A DNA stretch of 64,000 nucleotides from Geminisphaera colitermitum TAV2 (GTDB lineage: Bacteria > Verrucomicrobiota > Verrucomicrobiia > Opitutales > Opitutaceae): positions 1 to 64,000 of the forward strand of contig NZ_ABEA03000094.1 in the NCBI RefSeq assembly GCF_000171235.2. Reading direction: 5' to 3'. The translations under genes were made by a program, and so were the position numbers. Positions 19,207-28,334 of this stretch are shown piece after piece (position 1 is the stretch's first letter; every line of letters starts with the position of its first letter). The notes beneath the pieces are model-generated. The model was not told the DNA's origin, made no database searches, and was given only the letters and a program-made list of their open reading frames with translations.

Positions 19207-19692
19207 TTTTTAACCACTAATGCACACTAATGGACACTAATAGCCAGATGCCGGAATTGTTTCAACAAAAAGGAGATAACTTCATGTCGGCATGCTTTGA
19301 GGTTCACAACACATTGGGGAGCGGTTTCCTTGAAGAAGTTTATCAAGAAAGCCTTGAAATGGAGCTCACCGAGCGGGGCATCCCTTTCGTATCCAAATCC
19401 CGCCTACAACTTTACTACAAAGACCGTCTGCTCAAAAAATATTACGAAGCCGACCTGATCGTCATTGGAGAAATTCTGGTGGAGCTTAAGGCCGTCAAAA
19501 AACTCCTGCCCGAGCACGAGGCCCAACTCATCAATTACCTGAAAGCCACGCGCAAACACGTCGGTTACCTTGTCAACTTCTGCTCCTTCCCTCGCCTTGA
19601 ATGGAAGCGCCTCGTTCACTGATCCCTTCCTGCACCCCTGCACTTCCTTCCTTCCGTATTAGTGCTCATTAGTGTGCATTAGTGGTTAAAAA
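19207..19692. mobile_element. Candidate mobile element: GxxExxY gene bounded by 35-bp inverted repeats
   Basis: Left arm 19207-19241, right arm 19658-19692; 33/35 inverted match; arms composed of CACTAATGNA-type 10-bp units. Confidence 0.7.
19230..19622 (+). CDS. GxxExxY protein (PD-(D/E)XK nuclease-like family)
   Basis: CFEVHNTLGSGFLEEVYQESLEMELTERGIPF...YEADLIVIGEILVELKAVKKLLPEHEAQLINYLKATRKHVGYLVNF; motif GSGFLEEVY. Confidence 0.93.
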   Translation: MDTNSQMPELFQQKGDNFMSACFEVHNTLGSGFLEEVYQESLEMELTERGIPFVSKSRLQLYYKDRLLKKYYEADLIVIGEILVELKAVKKLLPEHEAQLINYLKATRKHVGYLVNFCSFPRLEWKRLVH

Positions 19693-19707
19693 ATTCTGTC
19701 TTTCCCT

Positions 19708-21825
19708 GTGATCTACAATCCGACTGCACCTTTTGATGTCATTGTTTGCGGCGCCGGCCATGCCGGTTGCGAGGCCGCGCTGGCTGCCGCACGCATGGGA
19801 GCCAACACCCTGCTCGTCACCGGCAACGTCGATACCATCGCCCAAATGAGCTGCAACCCGGCCATCGGCGGACAAGCCAAGGGTCAGATCGTCCGCGAAA
19901 TCGACGCTCTCGGCGGCGAAATGGCTATCAACACCGACCTCACTGGCATCCAGTTTCGCCTCCTCAACGAATCCAAAGGCCCCGCCGTCCAGTCACCCCG
20001 CGCCCAGTGCGACAAAAAAGCCTACCAATACCGCCTCAAGCACACCCTCGAACTCCAGCCCGACCTCCAGGTGTTTCAGGCCACCGTAGCGGGGTTGATC
20101 TACGAAAACACCACCGCCGGGCGCAAAGTCATCGGCGTGCGCACCAATCTCGACATCGAATTCGTTGGACGAACCGTGGTCGTGACGACCGGCACTTTTC
20201 TGCGCGGACTCATGCACATTGGCGCGAACCAGAACGAAGGCGGCAGGGCAGGGGACTTTTCGGCCAAAACGCTCTCCGCCAGTTTCCTTGAGGCAGGCAT
20301 CGAACTCCAGCGCCTGAAAACCGGCACGCCGCCGCGCCTCCTTGGGCGTTCGCTCGATTTCAGCAAAATGGAGCCTCAGCATGGCGATGCCCGTCCCACG
20401 CTGTTCGCGTTTCACGACACCCGCGACCCGCAGGACTTGTTCCACGTGGAACAACGTCCGCATCCATCCCCCCCCCCCCCCCCCCCCCCAACGCAAACCC
20501 GCCTCGGCTGGGCTCCCGGCAGCAACCAACTTCCGTGTTGGATGACCTACACCACTGCCGACACCGCTCGCATCGCCCGCGAAAATCTCACCCGCTCGGC
20601 CATGTATTCAGGCAACATCACCGGCACGGGGGCGCGCTACTGTCCGAGTTTTGAGGACAAAATCGTCCGTTTTGCCGACAAACCCCGCCATCTTCTCTTT
20701 CTCGAACCCGAGGGACGCTCCACCGACGAATACTACGTCAACGGCCTTTCGACCTCGATGCCCTTTGACGTGCAACTCCAACTCGTTCGCAGCGTGCCCG
20801 GCCTCGAAAACGCCGTCCTCATGCGCCCCGCCTACGCCGTGGAGTATGACTTTGCCCCGCCCACCCAGTTGTTCCCCTCGCTCGAATCCAAGAAAGTCGA
20901 AAACCTCTTTTTTGCCGGCCAGATCAACGGTACTTCCGGCTACGAAGAGGCCGCCTGTCAGGGACTCGTCGCGGGCGTCAATGCCGTCAACAAAGTGCGC
21001 GGCGCGGCCCCGCTTATCATTGCCCGGCACGAAGCTTATACCGGCGTGCTCATCGACGATCTTGTGACCAAGGGCACGACCGAACCTTACCGGATGTTCA
21101 CCAGCCGCGCCGAATACCGCCTGCTTTTCAACCACGGCAGCGCCGAACTCCGCCTCCTGCACCACGCCCGCGCGCACGGCCTCGTGTCCGCGACGCGTCT
21201 GGCGCGCATTGAGGAGAAAAAACGCCGGATCGAATACTGGATCACCACGCTCGAAACCACGCGAATCCCAGCAGATATCGCAGCCACGGCAGGGCAGGGG
21301 ACTTGGGGCGATTTCATTCGTCGCGCCGGATCGGCGGCAGGGCAGGGGAGGGGAGGGGAGGGCGGTAGGGAGGCCTCTCCGAGGCCTCCGTCTGATGCGG
21401 AAAATACAATCGAAACACAGGAGCCTTCGAAGCGTGTTGACGGAGGTCTCGGAGAGACCTCCCTACCGTTGCCGTCCGACTTCACGGCGCTTCCTGACGA
21501 GCTTCGTCAGGAGGTTCTCTACCGCGTCGGCTACAAAGGTTATTTGGAACGCGAGCAGCGACAGATCGAAAAACTCTCGCACGTCGAAAAAATCAAAATC
21601 CCTCCGGATTTTGATTACCGTGCAGTTCGCGGCCTGCGTCTTGAGAGCGCGCAAAAACTGATTGCTGCCCACCCTTACAACCTCGGTCAGGCGAGTCGGA
21701 TCAGCGGCGTCAACCCCGCCGACATCAGCATCCTCATGGTCGCGCTCGCCGCCCGAAATGCCCCGGCGGGCGGCAGGGGCGCGACTGGAAGCATAGAACA
21801 GGACAACGGCTGCCGCCATGCCTGA
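19708..21825 (+). CDS. mnmG: tRNA uridine-5-carboxymethylaminomethyl(34) synthesis enzyme MnmG, with poly-Pro and palindromic-repeat inserts
   Basis: DVIVCGAGHAGCEAALAAARMG, CNPAIGGQAKGQIVREIDALGG, RYCPSFEDKIVRF, GQINGTSGYEEAA; GTG start. Confidence 0.96.
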   Translation: MIYNPTAPFDVIVCGAGHAGCEAALAAARMGANTLLVTGNVDTIAQMSCNPAIGGQAKGQIVREIDALGGEMAINTDLTGIQFRLLNESKGPAVQSPRAQCDKKAYQYRLKHTLELQPDLQVFQATVAGLIYENTTAGRKVIGVRTNLDIEFVGRTVVVTTGTFLRGLMHIGANQNEGGRAGDFSAKTLSASFLEAGIELQRLKTGTPPRLLGRSLDFSKMEPQHGDARPTLFAFHDTRDPQDLFHVEQRPHPSPPPPPPPTQTRLGWAPGSNQLPCWMTYTTADTARIARENLTRSAMYSGNITGTGARYCPSFEDKIVRFADKPRHLLFLEPEGRSTDEYYVNGLSTSMPFDVQLQLVRSVPGLENAVLMRPAYAVEYDFAPPTQLFPSLESKKVENLFFAGQINGTSGYEEAACQGLVAGVNAVNKVRGAAPLIIARHEAYTGVLIDDLVTKGTTEPYRMFTSRAEYRLLFNHGSAELRLLHHARAHGLVSATRLARIEEKKRRIEYWITTLETTRIPADIAATAGQGTWGDFIRRAGSAAGQGRGGEGGREASPRPPSDAENTIETQEPSKRVDGGLGETSLPLPSDFTALPDELRQEVLYRVGYKGYLEREQRQIEKLSHVEKIKIPPDFDYRAVRGLRLESAQKLIAAHPYNLGQASRISGVNPADISILMVALAARNAPAGGRGATGSIEQDNGCRHA
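20468..20489. repeat. C homopolymer, 22 nt, in frame in mnmG
   Basis: Direct read; encodes SPPPPPPPT. Confidence 0.95.
21363..21468. repeat. Palindromic repeat family A core inserted in frame in mnmG
   Basis: 30-bp arms 21363-21392 / 21439-21468, 28/30 inverted match; same core as intergenic copies. Confidence 0.93.
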
Positions 21826-22684
21826 ACTCGCTGAAGTCGAATTTTTCCGCAAACTCTGGAATCCAGGCATTGGCGCGGCTGTCGTCCGGGTGCTGACGCA
21901 TCCGCGGGCGCGGGTGTTTCGGGAATGCGAAGGCGGTGCAGACGAACTCGCCCGATTGCTCACGGGCGCGGTGCTTGATGGCTCCGAAGCCAGGGGGAAA
22001 CAGATGATTTTTCGTTTTCGCACCGACGGCGGCGGGCATAAGTGCGATGACGTTTATGTCTGGCTTGGTATCCATCTTGGCATGACAGGCGCATTGCGCA
22101 TGCAGGGGCCGTCGGAACAATTCAGGCAGACGGCGTCCGATCATCTCGCGCTCGTGCAGGCGGAGCGGGTGCTGGTGTTCAACGATCCGCGCATGTTTGG
22201 CCGGGTGCGTTTCGCAACCGGAGCAGAGCCGCCTGACTGGTGGATATCACTGCCGCCAGAGGTCGTGTCGCGTGAATTTACAGTTGATGGGGTCGCGGCG
22301 TTTCTAAAACGGCGGTCGCGGGCTCCGATCAAGGCCGTGCTGCTTATGCAGGAGCGTTTCCCGGGAATCGGCAACTGGATGGCCGACGAGATTTTGTGGA
22401 GGTCGGCGATTCATCCGCGGCAGTTGGCGGGCGAATTGACTCCCGCTGAGATCCGCAAGCTCTGGCGGGAAACGCGTTGGGTGTGTGAGCAGGCGCAGGC
22501 GACGATCGGCGAAACCTACGCCGATCCACCCTCGACGTGGCTTTTCCCGCATCGCTGGGAGGACGGGGGCAAATGCCCGCGCACCGGCGCGCCGCTTGTG
22601 CGCGAACAAATCGGCGGGCGCACCACTTGCTGGTCGCCCAAACGGCAGCGGTTGCGCATGGCGAAGGCGGCGGCGCATGGGTGA
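21818..22684 (+). CDS. mutM: formamidopyrimidine-DNA glycosylase family protein (Fpg/MutM-like)
   Basis: MPELAEVEFFRK, LGIHLGMTGALRM, NDPRMFGRV, FPGIGNWMADEILW; degenerate C-terminal finger. Confidence 0.88.
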   Translation: MPELAEVEFFRKLWNPGIGAAVVRVLTHPRARVFRECEGGADELARLLTGAVLDGSEARGKQMIFRFRTDGGGHKCDDVYVWLGIHLGMTGALRMQGPSEQFRQTASDHLALVQAERVLVFNDPRMFGRVRFATGAEPPDWWISLPPEVVSREFTVDGVAAFLKRRSRAPIKAVLLMQERFPGIGNWMADEILWRSAIHPRQLAGELTPAEIRKLWRETRWVCEQAQATIGETYADPPSTWLFPHRWEDGGKCPRTGAPLVREQIGGRTTCWSPKRQRLRMAKAAAHG

Positions 22685-22748
22685 CGGGCCGGGGAAACCA
22701 TGATGAAGTCTTTGTCTGCCAAGATCATATCGTAAATTAACTACAGCG

Positions 22749-23471
22749 TCACAGAGCACACGGAGAATATCCCGCGAGCTTTCGCACCAAGTCCGGCAGC
22801 GCCGCCGTGATGGGCGAATCCGCCAGAAATACGGCTGCGTCGGCCTTGTGTCCGCGCGCCAGCAGGCTCGCATAAACGTGCAACTCAAACTGCAATCGCA
22901 AGGACTCCGCTGCGTTTGTTTCGCCGAATGCCGATAGAAAAAAGATCAACGCTTCGATGGTCGAAAAATGTCCGTCGCGGTGCTGCGAACGCAGCCAGTA
23001 ACGGCTCTGTTGTGCCGGCATCGTCAGGCTCACGCGCTGGCCCCAGCCTTCGACGTGGCGCAACATCGTGTTGGCCTGCGACCATGTGCCGTCGATCAAC
23101 AGCACCTGCAAGTCCCGCGTCGGCGGAACCGGCGTCATGTTTGCGATGGGTTCGCCGCGCGGATGGAGAATCCAGAGCACGCGTTGTCCTCCCGCCGTTG
23201 TTTCGCGCGCCACCGACTCGCGCGACGGCAGGCGTTCGTGGTGGAACACATGGCGTCGTGCTTCCGGCATTACACGCTGGATCAGGTTGCCCGTGCTGGT
23301 GGGCCGGTGGATTTCGCCCGAGTGCATGAGCACGTCCACGGCCACGCTGGTATCCACATTGTAGATACCTTCGCAGATGCACCATCGCGGCGCGATCTGG
23401 CAGCGCGGGCACCGGACGGTGCCATGAAGGACAACACTTCGAGCCATGCGTCCGAACGTGGCCGCGCACAT
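22749..23471 (-). CDS. DTW domain protein (tRNA-uridine aminocarboxypropyltransferase-like)
   Basis: CPRCQIAPRWCICEG, LLIDGTWSQANTML, ESLRLQFELHVYASLLARG. Confidence 0.85.
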   Translation of the reverse strand: MCAATFGRMARSVVLHGTVRCPRCQIAPRWCICEGIYNVDTSVAVDVLMHSGEIHRPTSTGNLIQRVMPEARRHVFHHERLPSRESVARETTAGGQRVLWILHPRGEPIANMTPVPPTRDLQVLLIDGTWSQANTMLRHVEGWGQRVSLTMPAQQSRYWLRSQHRDGHFSTIEALIFFLSAFGETNAAESLRLQFELHVYASLLARGHKADAAVFLADSPITAALPDLVRKLAGYSPCAL

Positions 23472-23493
23472 CGAGCCCGGCGATTCCAATATC

Positions 23494-23509
23494 GGGGGGG
23501 GGGGGGGGG
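23494..23509. repeat. G/C homopolymer, 16 nt, 23 nt upstream of DTW gene start
   Basis: Direct read. Confidence 0.95.
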
Positions 23510-23512
23510 AGG

Positions 23513-23610
23513 GGAGGGCGGGTCTCCTGACCCGCCAGACGGCGCGAAGCGCCGCAATTCCGGATGTGCGCGGCTGCGCCGCGTCTGGCGGGTCAGGAGA
23601 CCCGCCCTCC
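23513..23610. repeat. Palindromic repeat family D, copy 1 (perfect 28-bp arms)
   Basis: ggagggcgggtctcctgacccgccagac ... gtctggcgggtcaggagacccgccctcc. Confidence 0.93.
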
Positions 23611-23678
23611 GATGCCCGCTTGCCGAAGATTGAATCGCCCTGCGCGCCGGATTCCGTTCCTTGTCTCCGTTTCGATTC

Positions 23679-24881
23679 ATGACAGATATCAGGCAACGGT
23701 TTCGAGACGGTGCGGGCATCCCGGCCTCGTTGGTCTTTCTCCTGGCTTTCGCGGCGGGGGCGACCGTGGCCAACATCTATTACAGCCAGCCGCTGCTCAA
23801 TGCGATCGCCGGAGCATTTGGCACGAGCGTGGCCGCCACGGGCGTCATTACCGTGGCCACGCAACTCGGTTACGCGACCGGATTGCTGCTCATCGTGCCG
23901 CTGGGCGACACTTTTGAACGGCGGGGATTGATCTGCACGTCGATTCTGGCCTCGGCGGGCGTGCTGCTGGCGACGGCGTTCTCGCCGACGCTGCCTGTGT
24001 TGGTCGCGCTCAGTTATTTGTTGGGACTGGCGTGTGTGTCGCCGCAGTTGATCGTGCCTTATGCCGCCACCTTTGCCGCGCCGGAAAAGCGCGGGCGTGT
24101 CGTCGGCACGGTCATGGGCGGGCTGTTGGTGGGCATCCTCGTGTCACGTTCGGTGAGCGGAGTGGTGGGCGCGCATTTCGGCTGGCAGGGCATGTATTTT
24201 ATCGGCGCGGTCGCGATGGTGCTGCTCGCGACCGGGCTGCGCTGGAAACTGCCGCCGCAGCCTCCGCATCAACCGGTGCGGTTGCGCGAATTGTTGGTAT
24301 CGCTCTGGCCGATACTGAAAGGGGAACCGGTGTTGCAACGCCATTTGTTGATCGGCGCGGCGGGGTTTGGCGCGTTTAGCGTGTTCTGGACGACGCTGTC
24401 GTTTTACCTCGCGGCCCGTCCCGAACACTATGGCAGCGAGGTGACGGGTTTGTTTGGCTTGATCGGCGTGGCGGGGGCGCTGGTAGCGCCGGTGTCGGGG
24501 CGCTTGTCCGACCGGTTTTCGGCGCGGGTGGTCAACGGGGTGTCGCTGGGGATGATCGTGATTTCGTTTGCGATGATGGCGCTCGCGGATCGTACGCTGG
24601 CGTGGCTGGTCGCCGGGGTGTTTTTTATGGATGCCGGCGCGCAGGGGAGCCAGATCTCCAACCAGAGTCGCATCTACGCGCTGTCCCCTGCGCTGCGCAA
24701 CCGGATCAACGCAATCTACATGGTGGGCTATTTCATCGGTGGTGCCATCGGCTCGGCAGCGGGTTCATGGGCGTTGCAACATGGGGGCTGGGCGGGCGTC
24801 TGCTTCGCTGGCGGCGGTTTCGGCGCGCTGGGTCTGGCGGCGCTGTTCATGCCTCTGGGCGGGGGACGGCGGGAAAATTGA
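23679..24881 (+). CDS. MFS transporter
   Basis: 12-TM-like; VANIYYSQPLLNAIAGAFG. Confidence 0.9.
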   Translation: MTDIRQRFRDGAGIPASLVFLLAFAAGATVANIYYSQPLLNAIAGAFGTSVAATGVITVATQLGYATGLLLIVPLGDTFERRGLICTSILASAGVLLATAFSPTLPVLVALSYLLGLACVSPQLIVPYAATFAAPEKRGRVVGTVMGGLLVGILVSRSVSGVVGAHFGWQGMYFIGAVAMVLLATGLRWKLPPQPPHQPVRLRELLVSLWPILKGEPVLQRHLLIGAAGFGAFSVFWTTLSFYLAARPEHYGSEVTGLFGLIGVAGALVAPVSGRLSDRFSARVVNGVSLGMIVISFAMMALADRTLAWLVAGVFFMDAGAQGSQISNQSRIYALSPALRNRINAIYMVGYFIGGAIGSAAGSWALQHGGWAGVCFAGGGFGALGLAALFMPLGGGRREN

Positions 24882-24920
24882 GGGGAGACGTGGATGTCCG
24901 CATTGCCGGCGGTGCCGGGC

Positions 24921-25424
24921 TCAGGGGCGTTTCCAACCGAAGGAGATGTCGCGCACGCTTCGTTTGCGGAACAACAGAACGCCGACCGATATCCCGATCG
25001 CCAGCGTGGCGAGCAGGGAAAAGGTGAGCATGATGTTGTGCGCGATTTCGGCCAGCAGCGTCGGGTTTTCGCGCAGGATGGTTTCGTCCGTCACTTTGAT
25101 CCCGCCCAACATGCTGCGGTACGCATACAGGCCGGGCACCATCGTGATGCAGGCCGGCATGGTGAAGACGACCGGGGGATGATCGACGCGATGCGCCATA
25201 AATATCCCCGTCAGCCCGATCAGAACCGACGCCAGCAGTGTCGCCAGCACCAGCCCCACGCCGGCTTCGAGCAGGACGAACCGGAAACAATGTCCGAATC
25301 CACCCAGGAGTCCGGCCACCCACAGGACGCGTCCGGGCGTGCCGAACAACACGCTCCAGCCCACGGCCACGAGAAATGCGAGCGAGATGTCGCACAGAAC
25401 TGCGATGAGAAATTCAGTCGTCAT
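24921..25424 (-). CDS. threonine/serine exporter small subunit-like (ThrE_2) membrane protein
   Basis: GHCFRFVLLEAGVGLVLATLLASVLIGL...MVPGLYAYRSMLGG; adjacent ThrE-like gene. Confidence 0.82.
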   Translation of the reverse strand: MTTEFLIAVLCDISLAFLVAVGWSVLFGTPGRVLWVAGLLGGFGHCFRFVLLEAGVGLVLATLLASVLIGLTGIFMAHRVDHPPVVFTMPACITMVPGLYAYRSMLGGIKVTDETILRENPTLLAEIAHNIMLTFSLLATLAIGISVGVLLFRKRSVRDISFGWKRP

Positions 25425-25442
25425 GATGGTGATGTGCAGGGA

Positions 25443-25457
25443 GGGGGGGGGGGGGGG
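25443..25457. repeat. G/C homopolymer, 15 nt, 19 nt upstream of 25424 start
   Basis: Direct read. Confidence 0.95.
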
Positions 25458-25469
25458 AGGGGAGGGGAG

Positions 25470-26279
25470 TTAAAAATTTTCGATACCCAGAAGGGTGATG
25501 GCTAGTGTCATGCCTGATGCGATACAGAGCAGGATGAATGCGGCGAACAATCCGCGCGACAACGCCGAGGCAAGGTAGCCTTCGATCAGGTCGATGACGC
25601 TGTTGATGAGCGGCACGCCGGGGATCAGGTAGAGGACGGCGGTGGCCAGGGTGGCCTCCGGTGACGTGCCGATATGCCAGATCGTGTCGATCCCGGCGAT
25701 CAGGGTGGTGACGAAGGCCGCGACGACGAAGGAGATCATCGGGTTGAAGCGCATTTTGAGTATCCCGATTCTCAATACCGATCCGGTGAAGGCCGCTACA
25801 AACGCGCAGAGTGCGTTTCTGGCATCGCCGCCCGCGAGCATGCACAGGCTGGCGCAGGCGGCGCCGACGGCGAGGGCGACGAGCCAGAAGTTGTAGTTGG
25901 CCTTCGCCTTTATTTCCTCGATCCGCTGTTTGACGAGGTCGAAGGGAAGGCGGTCTTCCAGCACCTGCCAGGAGAGCCGGCTGAAGAGGGTGAGGATCGC
26001 CAGATGCACGCTGTGCGGCGGGGCGTCCTGGTAGCGGGTGACGGTGCGCTCGGATTGTTTCCCGTCGCGCACGGTGATGGTAAGGCCGGTGAAGGTCGGG
26101 TTGATGTGAATGGGAAAACCCCAGCGGTCGGCGAGGCGTTTGATGTTGCTGAAGACGCGCCCGCAATGCGCGCCAGACGCGAGCAGAAACACGCCGACAT
26201 CGAGCGCCATGTCGGCAAACTGCTCCACCGAAACATTTTCCTGGGAGGGATTTAATGATGATGTTGTTTCGTCGGACAT
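25470..26279 (-). CDS. threonine/serine exporter family protein (ThrE/DUF1212-like)
   Basis: LLASGAHCGRVFSNIKRLADRWGFPIHINPTFTGLTITV; TM-rich C-terminus ALYLIPGVPLINSVIDLIEG. Confidence 0.85.
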   Translation of the reverse strand: MSDETTSSLNPSQENVSVEQFADMALDVGVFLLASGAHCGRVFSNIKRLADRWGFPIHINPTFTGLTITVRDGKQSERTVTRYQDAPPHSVHLAILTLFSRLSWQVLEDRLPFDLVKQRIEEIKAKANYNFWLVALAVGAACASLCMLAGGDARNALCAFVAAFTGSVLRIGILKMRFNPMISFVVAAFVTTLIAGIDTIWHIGTSPEATLATAVLYLIPGVPLINSVIDLIEGYLASALSRGLFAAFILLCIASGMTLAITLLGIENF

Positions 26280-26415
26280 TGGGCTCCCGTTATCCCGGTA
26301 TTTAGGGATTACGAAAGCACAATGTGCGCTAAAAATGGGAAGCGAGATGGGTGAGGGAAAACGGATAAGTCCAAGCGCCCTTGACCCGAAGACTCTGTCG
26401 AGGCAAGTTTCTCGC

Positions 26416-26610
26416 ATGAGTTTGCTGGAGCTGAAACAAGAAGTCACACGCCTGACAAAACGAGAGAGACAAGAGCTTCATGCCTACCTGATTCGTCTCC
26501 GGCACGACACGCCTGAGTGGAAACGTGAAAGCGCCCGCCGTCTCAATGCCATGCAAGCCGGACGTCGGGTGACCGCAAAAGAACTCGAAATCCGCATCGC
26601 CCGTGGCTGA
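26416..26610 (+). CDS. small antitoxin-like protein
   Basis: MSLLELKQEVTRLTKRERQELHAYLIRLRHDTPEWKRES; overlaps the downstream toxin-like ORF. Confidence 0.6.
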   Translation: MSLLELKQEVTRLTKRERQELHAYLIRLRHDTPEWKRESARRLNAMQAGRRVTAKELEIRIARG

Positions 26611-26866
26611 GACACACGGTTATCACCCCGTTTTTTCCGATCTGGCCGCCGAGTCGATCCTGGCGCTTCCCCGGAGAAAACAGCGCATTGTCATGGATCG
26701 CGCTTACGAACTCGCCCGCTGGCCATTTATTCGTAGTGATTACATCATTACCGATACCAATGGACGTCCGATCGAGCATCTGCTCGTGGATGGGATTATT
26801 TTTTCTTACTGAGTGGATCATGGCGAACGCCTCGTGATGTTCACCGAGATCGACATCGCGGAATAG
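26603..26866 (+). pseudogene. toxin-like protein with in-frame TGA at codon 70
   Basis: GRPIEHLLVDGIIFSY-TGA-VDHGERLVMFTEIDIAE-TAG; coding character continues past the stop. Confidence 0.6.
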
Positions 26867-26940
26867 GAAACACAGGCCGATAGGTATATTCGCTTCACCA
26901 TTACCGAAGAAGCATTGCCTGCAAAAGGGTATCACAGGGA

Positions 26941-27023
26941 GCGGCGGCATCTTGCCGCCGGACGAGGCGCAACGCGCCTCGTCACGTCCAATCCACGGAG
27001 CGGGCGGGACGCCCGCGCCACAT
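26941..27023. repeat. Cluster of GC-rich hairpins including a family C unit (gcgggcgggacgcccgcgccac)
   Basis: gcggcggcatcttgccgcc, acgaggcgcaacgcgcctcgt, gcgggcgggacgcccgc. Confidence 0.8.
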
Positions 27024-27037
27024 TACACGCCACTTTT

Positions 27038-28324
27038 TTACTCGAACCGCAGCGCTTCGATGGGGTCGAGCGAGGCGGCTTTCCAAGCGGGGTACAGGCC
27101 GAAGCCCACGCCGATGCCGCCGCAGACAAAGATGCCGGCCGCCGCCCAAGCGTAAGGGAACATCACTTGTGCCTTGAACACGCCGGCCACCACAATGTTG
27201 CCCGCCACCACGCCGAGGAGGACGCCGCCCAGTCCGCCGACGAGCGAGAGGGCCACGGCTTCGGCAAGAAACTGTAACAACACGCTGCGACTGCGCGCGC
27301 CGATGCTCTTGCGGATGCCAATCTCGCGCGTGCGCTCGGTCACGCTCACGAGCATGATGTTCATCACGCCGACGCCGGAGGCGAGCAGGGCAATGGCGCT
27401 GATGACAAACGCGCCGATGGTGACGAGGCGGGCGGTGTTGTTGAAGGTCTCGATGAGGGAGTCGTTGGAGTAGATTTCAAAATCGTTGGGGTCCTCCGGC
27501 GCGAGCCCGCGCACAATCCGCATCGCGCCGATGGCGTGGTCCTGCGTTGCCTCAAACACGGACTGGCTGGGGGCTTGCACGTTGATGTTCATCGTGCGCT
27601 GGGCCTGCCCGTAGATTTGCAGCCAGCGGGTGACGGGCGTGATGACTTTGTTGTCCTGGCTGCGTCCGAAGGAGGAGTTTTTTGGGGCGAAGGTGCCGAT
27701 GACCGTGTAGTTTTGCCCGGCGACGCGCACTTGTTGACCAATGGGTTCCTCGTTGGCGAAGAGGCGTTTCACGACGTCGTCGCCGATGACGCACACGGGG
27801 CGGCCAAACTCTACGTCCGAGGGGTCGAGGTTGCGTCCGGCGGCGATTTCGTAGTTGGCCGCCGGCGCGAAGTTCTCATCCGCTCCGATGAGTTCAAGGT
27901 TGGGGTTGGTGCGGTGTTCGCCACGGCTGGCGCGGGCGCCGCCGCGCGTGATTTGCAGGCCCACGAGGGCGTCGGCCCCGAGGAGTTGCTTGAAGCGCGC
28001 AGCCTGCACGTAGGTGATGTTGCGCCGGTTGGCGAAATACGAGTGCAGGCGCGGGGTGGTAAAGGAGATCGCGGGGCTTTTGGTGATCTGAAAGCTGCTG
28101 GACCCGAGCACGCTCAGGCCCGACTCAATGGAGGAGCGCAGGGCGCTGATGATGGTCATCACGCCGATGACGGAGAACACGCCGACCGCGATGCCGAGCA
28201 TGGTGAGCGAGGAACGCAGTTTGTTGGTCACGAGTCCGGTGAACGCCAGTCGCAGCATCGACCCCATGACGCGAAGGTGCGTGAGCATACGGGCGGGGGT
28301 GTCGGTGGAGGCGGGGGGCGTCAT
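27038..28324 (-). CDS. MacB/FtsX-type ABC transporter permease
   Basis: NKLRSSLTMLGIAVGVFSVIGVMTI; GVGVMNIMLVSVTERTREIGIRKSIGAR; YPAWKAASLDPIEALRFE. Confidence 0.95.
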   Translation of the reverse strand: MTPPASTDTPARMLTHLRVMGSMLRLAFTGLVTNKLRSSLTMLGIAVGVFSVIGVMTIISALRSSIESGLSVLGSSSFQITKSPAISFTTPRLHSYFANRRNITYVQAARFKQLLGADALVGLQITRGGARASRGEHRTNPNLELIGADENFAPAANYEIAAGRNLDPSDVEFGRPVCVIGDDVVKRLFANEEPIGQQVRVAGQNYTVIGTFAPKNSSFGRSQDNKVITPVTRWLQIYGQAQRTMNINVQAPSQSVFEATQDHAIGAMRIVRGLAPEDPNDFEIYSNDSLIETFNNTARLVTIGAFVISAIALLASGVGVMNIMLVSVTERTREIGIRKSIGARSRSVLLQFLAEAVALSLVGGLGGVLLGVVAGNIVVAGVFKAQVMFPYAWAAAGIFVCGGIGVGFGLYPAWKAASLDPIEALRFE

Positions 28325-28334
28325 GGGATTTTGG

